Source of the DNA: a virus
Virus record (IMG/VR): IMGVR_UViG_3300044638_000383
Coordinates: 1 to 27,625 of that record
Length of the DNA: 27,625 bases
Direction: 5' to 3' (one strand)
Below the pieces are notes generated by a model, which was not told the origin of the DNA, did not search any database, and worked only from the letters and a program-made list of their open reading frames with translations. Positions within the stretch are counted from its first letter, which is position 1. The number at the start of each line of letters is the position of its first letter. Made by a program: the position numbers and the translations under genes. Below, one piece after another: positions 1 through 7,149 of this stretch.

Positions 1-69
1 GCCTTGCGTGAATTGCCTGCGCAAGATGGATTTCCCGAAAACATCCAGTGGCCCGTGCCACCCGCCTAA
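1..69 (+). CDS. Tail fibre assembly / tail assembly chaperone-like protein, C-terminal end (partial)
   Basis: Frame 1 is open from the window edge to TAA at 67-69 and gives 22 residues ending in QWPVPPA. The closing pattern (L-R-x-L-P-x-Q-x-G-F-P-x-N-I-x-W-P-x-P-P) resembles the extreme C-terminus of the small phage tail-assembly chaperones often found next to tail fibre genes. Only the last residues are visible, so the family call is an inference from the ending and from its position before lysis and virion genes. The next start codon lies 2 nt after the stop, as expected within one operon. Confidence 0.5.
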   Translation, partial: ALRELPAQDGFPENIQWPVPPA

Positions 70-71
70 TC

Positions 72-164
72 ATGTGGGACTGGGCTGAAGCATTCATTGC
101 GGCGGCCTGTATAGTGGCCTTCGTCATTTATGGTACGTACATAATTGCATGGAGTATGGTGTGA
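72..164 (+). CDS. 30-residue single-span membrane peptide
   Basis: ATG at 72 opens a 30-codon frame ending in TGA at 162-164. The product begins MWDWAEAF. Residues 7-27 are almost wholly hydrophobic (A, I, V, F, Y), enough for one membrane span, with acidic residues only at the N-terminus. The ORF begins 2 nt after the upstream stop and ends 3 nt before the next ATG at 168, so it fits the spacing of the operon exactly. No clear Shine-Dalgarno precedes it, so translation is probably coupled to the upstream gene. It sits at the head of the lysis-type cluster and could be a small holin-like or regulatory membrane peptide. That role is inference. The ORF is short, so reality rests on spacing and composition. 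Confidence 0.55.
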   Translation: MWDWAEAFIAAACIVAFVIYGTYIIAWSMV

Positions 165-167
165 TAA

Positions 168-455
168 ATGCGTTGGCTCATTCTGTTACTGCTGTTGGGG
201 CTAGTTGGAGCCGTAGCCAAGAATGGCTGCCATGTGCGCGAGTTCTATGGAATGGGCTACACAATTCACAACCCGTCAGAGCGCCATCAACAAATGATTG
301 CGTGGCTAAAGAACAATGCACAGTATTGCAAATCAGAAGACTATGTAGTGATATGGAACAACTTGCCTATGTGGGCGGGTACGGCAGATTCGGCAGAAGC
401 CCGATCTTTAATTTTGCGTGGCTATGAAGAAGCGATTAAACGTGAAAAGAAATGA
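168..455 (+). CDS. Small secreted (signal-peptide) phage protein
   Basis: This 95-residue product starts with Arg-Trp followed by a run of leucines and an Ala-Val-Ala site near residue 17, a typical Sec signal peptide. The mature part (about 78 residues) holds two cysteines, Cys21 and Cys54, which could form a disulfide in the periplasm. It also has a patterned sequence around YTIHNPSERH and VIWNNLPMWAG. There is no lipobox at the cysteine, since the residue before Gly-Cys is Asn, so it does not look like an o-spanin lipoprotein. I recall similar small proteins beside lysis genes in other phages, but no function is established to my knowledge. Its stop overlaps the next start as ATGA. A role in lysis or in the periplasm is an inference from location. 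Confidence 0.75.
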   Translation: MRWLILLLLLGLVGAVAKNGCHVREFYGMGYTIHNPSERHQQMIAWLKNNAQYCKSEDYVVIWNNLPMWAGTADSAEARSLILRGYEEAIKREKK

Positions 456-691
456 TTCAGCTTCACAAATGGTTTCCGTTTGTGCATCCCAGTCCCTACG
501 ATGTACGAGCAATAGCCCAAGAGAAAAGAGCCGAGCGACTTGAGTATGAATACAAGCTGGCGTTGGAAGCCGCCAAGATAGAAAAAGCAGTTGATGCACT
601 TGAGATTGAGTTGTACAACAAACGAGCGCGGCAACGGACAATTGAGTTGGAAATATTTAACAGTACACGACATTTTGACAAACTTGTATGA
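452..691 (+). CDS. Small charged coiled-coil protein of unknown function
   Basis: The 79-residue product is not recognised. Residues 20-65 are rich in Glu, Lys, Arg, Ala and Leu with heptad-like spacing, predicting a long helix or coiled coil. There is no signal peptide or membrane span. The ATG overlaps the preceding stop by 4 nt (ATGA) and the stop overlaps the next ATG the same way, so it is held in a chain of coupled genes. The start has only a weak GAAAAG upstream, consistent with coupling. It could be a cytoplasmic partner of the neighbouring membrane proteins, but nothing in the sequence proves this. Confidence 0.65.
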   Translation: MIQLHKWFPFVHPSPYDVRAIAQEKRAERLEYEYKLALEAAKIEKAVDALEIELYNKRARQRTIELEIFNSTRHFDKLV

Positions 692-972
692 CCAGAAAGC
701 CGATACCCAAAACTCCCACCAAGCCCACACCGGACACGAGGGACAAGCTGACGCTGTACGTCACTCTCATGGTAAGCACGACCCTATGTATCTCCGTGTT
801 GGCAATGGTGGTCGCCTTTATGCTGGGTCTGTGGGCCAAGGAAGTGGACAACGCCGAGATTTTCAAAATGATTTCACCCGCTTTTTCTACTCTTATCGGC
901 GGCATGATTGGGTTCCTGTCTGGTATCAAACTCATGCAGAATGATGACAAATCAAAAACTTGTAAGGATTAA
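688..972 (+). CDS. Two-TM small membrane protein, possible accessory holin
   Basis: The 94-residue product begins with a basic, Pro/Thr-rich cytoplasmic-like segment (residues 1-18). Two hydrophobic spans follow, about 23-47 and 64-82, and then a short charged tail. The second span is Gly-rich (LIGGMIGFLSGI), similar in style to the end of the holin encoded next. The two-span layout and position before the 3-TM holin and lysozyme suggest a second holin or antiholin. This is inference, since no family was recognised with certainty. ATG overlaps the upstream stop by 4 nt and the stop is 2 nt before the next gene. Confidence 0.65.
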   Translation: MTRKPIPKTPTKPTPDTRDKLTLYVTLMVSTTLCISVLAMVVAFMLGLWAKEVDNAEIFKMISPAFSTLIGGMIGFLSGIKLMQNDDKSKTCKD

Positions 973-974
973 TT

Positions 975-1478
975 ATGCTTTCACTATTTTCAACCCTTGG
1001 CGGCCTGCTTATATCGGGCTTACCAAAGCTTCTAGACTTCTTCCAGAACAAGGCGGATCAAAAGCATGAGTTAGCCCTTGCGCGTGTCCAGATGGAGTTA
1101 CAGCTTCAGATGTTGGCTCAAGGCTACGCCGCCCAACAAAAGACTGAAGAGATTCGTACCGATCAGATCGCTATGGAAACAGACGCACAGATGACTGTAG
1201 CGGCCTATGACCACGACAAAAAGATCATGGATAACGCCAGCCGCTGGGTGGTCAACTTTGTAGGCACTGTGCGCCCGATGGTCACTTACATCTTTGTGCT
1301 TGAGTTGTGCGCAATAAATGCTTGGATGGCTTACTACATCTACACCCGCCCCGCTTTAGTTACAAGCATGGATGATTTGGTGCGTTTGACTGATATTCTG
1401 TTCAGCACAGACGAGATGGCAATGCTTGGAGGCATCATAGGTTTCTGGTTTGGCTCACGTAGCTGGAGCAAGAAATGA
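975..1478 (+). CDS. Phage holin, 3-TM GTA-holin-like
   Basis: The 167-residue product has an N-terminal hydrophobic stretch (about 3-23), then a long amphipathic helix rich in Gln, Glu, Ala and Leu (25-90). Two further hydrophobic segments follow, near 95-122 and 142-160. It closes with the pattern GGIIGFWFGSRSWSKK, which matches the GF-(Y/F)-FG-x-R-x-x-x-K ending I know from the 'holin of 3 TMs' family. Holins form inner-membrane lesions that release the endolysin. The gene has a good AAGGA ribosome site 6 nt upstream. Its stop overlaps the ATG of the lysozyme gene by 4 nt, the usual holin-endolysin arrangement. Confidence 0.8.
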   Translation: MLSLFSTLGGLLISGLPKLLDFFQNKADQKHELALARVQMELQLQMLAQGYAAQQKTEEIRTDQIAMETDAQMTVAAYDHDKKIMDNASRWVVNFVGTVRPMVTYIFVLELCAINAWMAYYIYTRPALVTSMDDLVRLTDILFSTDEMAMLGGIIGFWFGSRSWSKK

Positions 1479-1981
1479 AATTGGGCAAAGCTGGCGCTGA
1501 TTTGATGCACCAGTGGGAGGGGTATCGCACTAAGCCGTACCTCTGCCCAGCCCACATTTGGACGATTGGCTACGGCCACGTGTTGTACCAAGATCAGATA
1601 CGCCTGCCTGTAGTCAGGGTGGAGGGTAAAGAAACGCCCATGATTCGCAAAGAGATGCCATTGAAGCCGGAGGACAACCGTGTCTGGTCAAAAGAAGAAA
1701 TTGAGAAACTATTCGAGGATGACGTCGGCCCTACTGAACGTGGTGTTCTACGACTTGCTCCCGCTTTATCTGGTCGTCAAGGCGCTTTCGACGCGTGTGT
1801 CAGCTTTGCCTTCAACGCCGGAGTGGGGGCTTTTCAGCGTTCTTCTATTCGGATGAAAATTAACAGGGGTGATTGGGAGGGCGCAGCCGATGCCCTCTTG
1901 CTGTACTGTATGGCAGGGGGTAAAATTCTCCTAGGGCTAAAAAAGCGCAGGGACGCTGAAAAAGCACTGTTTCTATCTTAG
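1475..1981 (+). CDS. Endolysin: T4-type lysozyme (GH24), Glu-Cys-Thr variant
   Basis: The 168-residue product is a muramidase of the phage lysozyme (GH24) family and cuts the glycan strand of peptidoglycan at lysis. The signature is WEGYRTKPYLCPAHIWTIG, followed by YGH. Glu15 is the general acid. The second position of the triad is Cys24 where T4 lysozyme has Asp20, and Thr30 matches Thr26, giving Glu-8aa-Cys-5aa-Thr. Phage P21-type endolysins are known with this cysteine version. A later FNAGVGAF motif near residues 110-117 is typical of the fold. There is no signal-anchor sequence at the N-terminus, so export through a large holin lesion is expected. An acidic insert near residues 49-80 (KEMPLKPEDNRVWSKEEIEK) is also common in this group. 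Confidence 0.93.
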   Translation: MKLGKAGADLMHQWEGYRTKPYLCPAHIWTIGYGHVLYQDQIRLPVVRVEGKETPMIRKEMPLKPEDNRVWSKEEIEKLFEDDVGPTERGVLRLAPALSGRQGAFDACVSFAFNAGVGAFQRSSIRMKINRGDWEGAADALLLYCMAGGKILLGLKKRRDAEKALFLS

Positions 1982-1989
1982 GACTGCTG

Positions 1990-4071
1990 ATGCCATTACA
2001 AAAAATTCTGTTTAAGCCGGGGGTCAATAAAGAGAACACTCGCTACACAACTGAAGGCGGTTGGTACGAGTGCGATAAGGTGCGCTTCCGTCAGGGCAAT
2101 CCAGAAGTAATCGGCGGGTGGCAACGTATTTCCTCTAACTCTTTTCTTGGCGTTTGCCGTTCCCTTTGGAATTGGATCACGCTTAACGGCCCTAATCTTT
2201 TGGGTGTTGGAACAAATCTTAAGTTCTATATTGAACAGGGTGGCGTTTACAACGACATCACACCAATTCGGGCGAGCAGCACAATCAATAACAACCCGTT
2301 TACGGGCGATGGTACAACTACCGTGACCGTAACAGACACTGCCCACGGCGGTGTTACCGGAGATTTTGTTACTTTTAGCGGCGCTACAGGCACGTACGCA
2401 ACTACGTACAACGCACAGTTTCAGATCACAATTACCAGTGCAAATACATACACCATAACAACGCCCATTGTTATCCCAGCAGGTTCTACGGGCGGTGCTT
2501 CTGTTGTAGCTGCTTACCAAATTAACGTTGGTGCAGAGTACGCGGTTCCGATTACAGGTTGGGGCGCTGGCCCTTGGGGTTCTGGGCCTTGGGGTACGGG
2601 CGTTAGCACGTTGTTCCCGATCCGTTTGTGGAGCCAGATTAACTACGGGGAAGACCTTGTTTTTGGCCCTCGTGGTGGGGGTCTTTATTACTGGGATGCC
2701 GGAGGCACAGTCACCACACGAGGCGTAGCGCTCAACACACTTGGGGGTACAGTTTCGTTTACAAACGCTTCGCCGACAGTGGTGACTTCTACTGTTTTGT
2801 TTACAGAAGGCGCAGCGCTTCAATTTGCGGCTACTACATCCCTGCCCACTGGCATAGCTGCGGCAACTACGTACTATGTATTTGAAGTAAATGGGTTGAC
2901 GTTTAAACTTTTGGACAGCGCAGGCAACGCGGTTAATACGGCTTCTACGGGCACAGGGGTGTACGTGTCTAACATTGTTGACTGTCCTGTTGTTCAAAAC
3001 ACATTGACAGTATCGGATTCTTCACGTTTTATTATTGTCTTTGGTACCAACGACTACGGCTCTACAGATATTGACCCCATGTTAATCCGCTGGTCAGGCC
3101 AAAATGATATTCACAATTGGACGCCTGACCCAACAAACCAAGCAGGCTTTACGCGGCTGTCGCACGGCTCTGAGATTATTTGCGCTATACAAACCCGCCA
3201 AGAAATTTTTGTATTAACCGATTCGGCTGCGTATTCTTTGCAGTACCTTGGCCCCCCTTACGTTTGGGCAACGCAACTGATGGGCGATAACGTCTCAATT
3301 CAAGGTCAGAACGCCATCATCATTGCCTCCGGTATTGTGTATTGGATGGGTGTGGATAAGTTTTATATGTACGATGGCCGTGTGCAAACACTTAACTGTG
3401 ACCTACGCCGTTACGTATTTCAAGATTTCAACACAAGCCAAGCGTCTCAAGTATTTGCAGGAACCAACGAAGGCTTTAATGAAATCTGGTGGTTCTATTG
3501 CTCGTCTGGCAGTACGCAGGTTGACCGCTACGTGGTGTACAACTACACTGAAAAAATCTGGTACTACGGCACAATGGGCCGCACGGCTTGGTTAGACTCG
3601 GGCCTACGTGACTTCCCAATGGCCACAACCTACGACAGCACTGCCGGCACTGGGCTAACGGTGTATCACGAAAGTGGTCTAAATGACAGCGCAACTGCTA
3701 CGACTTTGCCGATTGACGCTTATATTTCTTCGTCTGAGTTTGATATTGGCGATGGGCATAACTTTGGTTTCGTCTGGCGCGTGCTTCCAGACTTGACGTT
3801 TGAGGATTCCACAAACTCGCCCACTGGCGCTGTACCGTCTGTAGCTATGACTTTGCAAGGGTTGGCTAACTCTGGCTCAGGAGTTACAAGTACCGCCTCA
3901 CAACCCGTGGCTAAGAGCAGTACGTACGTGATTACAGAGCAGTTTACAGGGCAGATTTACACACGCATGCGCGGTCGCCAGATGATTTTTAAAATTAGCT
4001 CCAACCAGATTAACACTGCTTGGCAACTGGGTGCACCGCGTATTGACATTAGACCGGACGGCAGGCGCTAA
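1990..4071 (+). CDS. P22 gp10-like packaged-DNA stabilisation / tail protein
   Basis: The 693-residue protein opens with MPLQKILFKPGVNKENTRY, then EGGWYECDKVRFRQGNPEVIGGW. This is the hallmark N-terminus of the phage stabilisation-protein family related to P22 gp10, which closes the portal channel and joins the short tail. The body is rich in aromatic and beta-forming residues and probably forms a beta-propeller-like fold. Two Thr/Ser/Gly-rich segments look inserted: about residues 101-182 (TVTVTDTAHGG then VTFSGATGTY, an FCCH-like beta module common in phage virion proteins) and about 250-332. A Gly-Trp-Pro stretch (AGPWGSGPWGTG, near 190-205) separates them. An AGGA site precedes the ATG. 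The stop and the next ATG overlap as TAATG. Confidence 0.88.
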   Translation: MPLQKILFKPGVNKENTRYTTEGGWYECDKVRFRQGNPEVIGGWQRISSNSFLGVCRSLWNWITLNGPNLLGVGTNLKFYIEQGGVYNDITPIRASSTINNNPFTGDGTTTVTVTDTAHGGVTGDFVTFSGATGTYATTYNAQFQITITSANTYTITTPIVIPAGSTGGASVVAAYQINVGAEYAVPITGWGAGPWGSGPWGTGVSTLFPIRLWSQINYGEDLVFGPRGGGLYYWDAGGTVTTRGVALNTLGGTVSFTNASPTVVTSTVLFTEGAALQFAATTSLPTGIAAATTYYVFEVNGLTFKLLDSAGNAVNTASTGTGVYVSNIVDCPVVQNTLTVSDSSRFIIVFGTNDYGSTDIDPMLIRWSGQNDIHNWTPDPTNQAGFTRLSHGSEIICAIQTRQEIFVLTDSAAYSLQYLGPPYVWATQLMGDNVSIQGQNAIIIASGIVYWMGVDKFYMYDGRVQTLNCDLRRYVFQDFNTSQASQVFAGTNEGFNEIWWFYCSSGSTQVDRYVVYNYTEKIWYYGTMGRTAWLDSGLRDFPMATTYDSTAGTGLTVYHESGLNDSATATTLPIDAYISSSEFDIGDGHNFGFVWRVLPDLTFEDSTNSPTGAVPSVAMTLQGLANSGSGVTSTASQPVAKSSTYVITEQFTGQIYTRMRGRQMIFKISSNQINTAWQLGAPRIDIRPDGRR

Positions 4072-4343
4072 TGGCTGAGTTAAACGCATCCCCACCCAAC
4101 TTGCCGCTGGCTCCTGCGGAATACGAGAGCCGCTACTTTGCTCAGCTAAATAACGTCTTACGCCTGTACTTTAACCAACTAAACAACCCCGGTGATATGG
4201 GTGGGGCAACGCTGAACTTAAACCTTGCCACACTGCCCACTGATGCCGACCTGCCTAATTTGAGGCTTGGCGATGTGTACCGAGATACACAAGATGGTGT
4301 ACAGGATACCAGTCAAATGCTTCGCATAAAGACGTCAACATGA
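4071..4343 (+). CDS. Conserved small virion-associated protein next to gp10
   Basis: The 90-residue protein starts with MAELNASPPNLPLAP and continues with Y-F-x-Q-L-N-N-V-L-R-L-Y-F-N-Q-L-N-N. I recall this pattern from short proteins that follow gp10-like genes in several podovirus-like phages, sometimes fused to longer tail proteins. No enzymatic motif is visible. The N-terminal part looks like an extended Pro-rich arm followed by one helix, and residues 45-85 look beta-rich. The TAATG overlap with the gp10-like gene indicates coupled translation. A structural or assembly role is inferred from position only. Confidence 0.7.
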   Translation: MAELNASPPNLPLAPAEYESRYFAQLNNVLRLYFNQLNNPGDMGGATLNLNLATLPTDADLPNLRLGDVYRDTQDGVQDTSQMLRIKTST

Positions 4344-4377
4344 TATTATCCAACAACCCCCATTTTGAGAGGCAAAA

Positions 4378-7140
4378 ATGAGCCTTCACGCACTAGCTAC
4401 TAACATGGCATCAAAGGGTCGCAACGGCGATTCAATGCTTGTCCACATGACGCCCGGCGAAGTGCATGGGTTGCAGGCTTTAGCCATAAAACATGGCGGT
4501 ACATTGACCACCAACCCAGATACGGGTTTACCCGAAGCTAACTTCCTGAAGTCTTTGTTGCCAATGTTGGCAGGTTTTGCCCTTGGCCCCGCTGGTTTTG
4601 GTTTGGTGTCTTCTGGCTTGACGGCTGGCGCTATTGTGGGTGGCGTTACTGGTTTGGCAACAGGTAGCCTGTCTAAAGGCTTGATGGCTGGTTTGGGTGC
4701 GTATGGTGGCTTTGGTATTGGTGAAAGCTTAGCGACTGCGGGCGCTAGCGCTATGGGGGATGCCGCAGCTTCAAGCGCGTACGGGGCCAGTGCTGGTATG
4801 ACGGATGTAGCGGCTCAAGAACTTGGGTTTGCATCTGCCGAAGAAGCGGCACAAAATGCTGCCGCACAAGCCGCAAAGAATTTTGACCCTTCACAGGTTG
4901 CAGGATTTGATAAAGCTACCGCTGGGTTTAATGCGGCAACAAGTAGCGGTAGTGCCGCCCTAGATTTTGCTAAAAATAACAAGTTGGCTTTGGGTATGGC
5001 AGCGGCTCCTATCATGGCTGACATGATGGTTCCCACGACTACTAAATCTGCACCCGTGCAAAGCCCCGGCAGAATTGTTGAGAAACGTTGGAATGGTCGT
5101 GAGTTTGTCCCTGTTGCCAGCACAGATGCTAGCGTGTTTAACACCAGTGGGCGCACCTTCGCTGACCCGTACCGTGGTTACAACAATGGTGGTATCGTGG
5201 CCTTGGCTGAAGGTGGTGATGTTAAGCATTTTGCTATCGGTGATCTTGTTAAAGCAGACATTGACAAAGCTTATGCCGCAGGTGACTACGCCAAAGTAAA
5301 CGAACTTGCACAAGCAAACAAAATTACCGCCGCTGATGTGGCCGATACATACAAAGGTTTTGATACTTCTGGCTTAGCTGGTTTAGGTATTAACTTATTT
5401 ACACCCCCAGCAGCCCAAGCAGCGCCAACATACACGCAGTACACGCCAGAACAAATTGGTAGCTACTTAACAACAAATCCAACCGCAGACATTGCCGCAG
5501 CAACCAAGGCTACAAACGCTGACCCTGCCGCAGTTAATGCGTATCTTGCTAGCATAGCTGACCCGTTTAGAGGGTCTACTGATACAACTGGCGGTTCAGG
5601 CGTATTGAGCATTTACAATCAGATGAAGGCGCAGGGCATTGATCCTACAGAGTTGTATAAAGCCGAGATTGCAAACGACCCCAAGTACGCTGGTTACACA
5701 CAGGCAATGATTCAAAAAGCTTACGACCTAAGTAAAGGCGCGTATGCGTTATCTGACCAACTAAAAGGCGTGGTGGCAGACAAAGACTGGGTCAAGTTCA
5801 TGGACGATAACAAGTATTCCATCGACGACGCTGCCCAAGCGTTTGGTTTGTCTAGGAATGAAGTGCGAGATCGTTATAACGCGGTTAAAGCTGCCGAGGC
5901 AAAGATACCGCCTGTTGTACCGCCTGTTGTACCGCCTGTTGTACCCCCAATCAACACTACACAGAACACAACAACTAACGTAGTTACACCAACCGATCTG
6001 TACACAGCACCTGCTTCATCACTACCCGTAGGCGTGTCTGGCAACACAGGCCCATCTCAAATTGGTGGTGGTGCTACGGTTAACCCCAATGGCACAATCA
6101 CAACTTCTCCACGTATCCCCGGCATCCCAGTTGGTGGCTTTACGGGCATGCAAAACTTGCGTGATGCGTACACCAAAGGTGGCGGCAGTCTGGGCTACAC
6201 ATCCCCAACGTTTGACAAGATTGAAGACTTCAACGCCAAGTATCTCAATCGTATGGGCGGAGACTCCAGAGCGGCGTACGATTACCTCACAGGTAAAGGC
6301 GGCGCGGCATACCCCACCAAGTCGGGTGTTGGTCAAATTTCTAGGCCGTACGATGAAGCAGTGCTGGGCTATCCTGCACGGGGCAATTTGCCGTACATCT
6401 ACAACAAAGCCACGGGTAAGATGGATCCCAATCCTGACTACGTAGCCCCCGGACGTGATGCCGCAGGCAATGTAACGTACAGCATGTCCTTGAACGATAT
6501 TAAGAGTTCGTTGAAAGACGCGCCTTTGTCTGGTCAAGCTTTGTACGATTGGGCTAAATCTAACAACCTTTCTGCACAGCAGATTGCTGATGCTACGGGA
6601 AGAAGCCTGTCAAGCGTTTACGCTGATTTCCGTGCGGGTTCAAAAGCCGCTGCAGATAAAGCAACGGATGCCGCCAAAGGTGGGGATACTATCCAAGTAA
6701 CAGATTCTTCTGGGTATGACACACAAACAATCACCGCGACAAAGCAGGCTGATGGTACTTATCAGGGAAACAACGGTAAGAAATACGATGCGTCTGGTAA
6801 AGAAATTATGGCCGGTGGTGGTATGGCCGGATACGCCCTTGGCGGTCTAGGCTCTTTGGGTGGCTACTCTGATGGCGGTCGTTTGCTCAAAGGCCCCGGT
6901 GATGGTGTGTCTGACAGCATCCCTGCAACCATTGGCCGTAAGCAACAACCCGCACGCCTTGCCGATGGTGAGTTTGTAGTGCCTGCACGCATCGTGTCTG
7001 AGTTGGGTAATGGCTCAACAGATGCAGGTGCCAAGAAGCTTTATGCCATGCTGGATCGTGTACAACGTGCACGGGGTAAGACCACAGGCAAAAACAAAGT
7101 AGCGGCCAATAGCCGCGCTGACAAATATCTTCCCGCATAA
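4378..7140 (+). CDS. Large Gly/Ala-rich virion structural protein (internal/tape-measure-like)
   Basis: The 920-residue protein begins with a conserved-looking block (SMLVHMTPGEVHGLQALA, then GLPEANFL). A hydrophobic Gly/Ala segment follows at about 57-125, able to insert in or disturb a membrane. The middle is low complexity, with a PPVV triplet repeat and several short helical units of the type D-x-A-x-x-x-G-x-S-x-x-x-V. The C-terminus carries GGGMAGYALGG and then PARLADGEFVVPARIVSELG with GNGSTDAGAKKLYAMLDRV. I know this ending from many phage virion proteins of unknown function. The GAGAGG ribosome site is well placed. Its location between gp10 and the giant ejection-type protein suggests an internal virion or DNA-ejection component. 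Function is inferred. Confidence 0.75.
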   Translation: MSLHALATNMASKGRNGDSMLVHMTPGEVHGLQALAIKHGGTLTTNPDTGLPEANFLKSLLPMLAGFALGPAGFGLVSSGLTAGAIVGGVTGLATGSLSKGLMAGLGAYGGFGIGESLATAGASAMGDAAASSAYGASAGMTDVAAQELGFASAEEAAQNAAAQAAKNFDPSQVAGFDKATAGFNAATSSGSAALDFAKNNKLALGMAAAPIMADMMVPTTTKSAPVQSPGRIVEKRWNGREFVPVASTDASVFNTSGRTFADPYRGYNNGGIVALAEGGDVKHFAIGDLVKADIDKAYAAGDYAKVNELAQANKITAADVADTYKGFDTSGLAGLGINLFTPPAAQAAPTYTQYTPEQIGSYLTTNPTADIAAATKATNADPAAVNAYLASIADPFRGSTDTTGGSGVLSIYNQMKAQGIDPTELYKAEIANDPKYAGYTQAMIQKAYDLSKGAYALSDQLKGVVADKDWVKFMDDNKYSIDDAAQAFGLSRNEVRDRYNAVKAAEAKIPPVVPPVVPPVVPPINTTQNTTTNVVTPTDLYTAPASSLPVGVSGNTGPSQIGGGATVNPNGTITTSPRIPGIPVGGFTGMQNLRDAYTKGGGSLGYTSPTFDKIEDFNAKYLNRMGGDSRAAYDYLTGKGGAAYPTKSGVGQISRPYDEAVLGYPARGNLPYIYNKATGKMDPNPDYVAPGRDAAGNVTYSMSLNDIKSSLKDAPLSGQALYDWAKSNNLSAQQIADATGRSLSSVYADFRAGSKAAADKATDAAKGGDTIQVTDSSGYDTQTITATKQADGTYQGNNGKKYDASGKEIMAGGGMAGYALGGLGSLGGYSDGGRLLKGPGDGVSDSIPATIGRKQQPARLADGEFVVPARIVSELGNGSTDAGAKKLYAMLDRVQRARGKTTGKNKVAANSRADKYLPA
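5908..5943 (+). repeat. Tandem 12-nt repeat, three perfect copies
   Basis: The unit CCGCCTGTTGTA occurs three times without a mismatch inside the 920-aa virion gene and encodes Pro-Pro-Val-Val three times. The perfect DNA identity, including the wobble bases, indicates recent slippage expansion. It forms a Pro-rich linker between a helical region and a Thr/Gly-rich part. Confidence 0.95.
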
Positions 7141-7149
7141 GGAATAGAC

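Noticed and set aside
149-427. 92-aa plus-strand ORF overlapping the secreted 95-aa protein
   Set aside because: The competing frame has a signal peptide, coupled start and stop, and a recognisable pattern. This one has none of these.
168-455. o-spanin lipoprotein
   Set aside because: The residues before Cys21 are Lys-Asn-Gly, which do not form a lipobox, and the signal peptide has its own Ala-x-Ala cleavage site.
1996-2997. 333-aa minus-strand ORF opposite the gp10-like gene
   Set aside because: It is a shadow of a strongly supported plus-strand gene, is rich in Cys, Arg and Asn without pattern, and has no ribosome site or gene neighbours on that strand.
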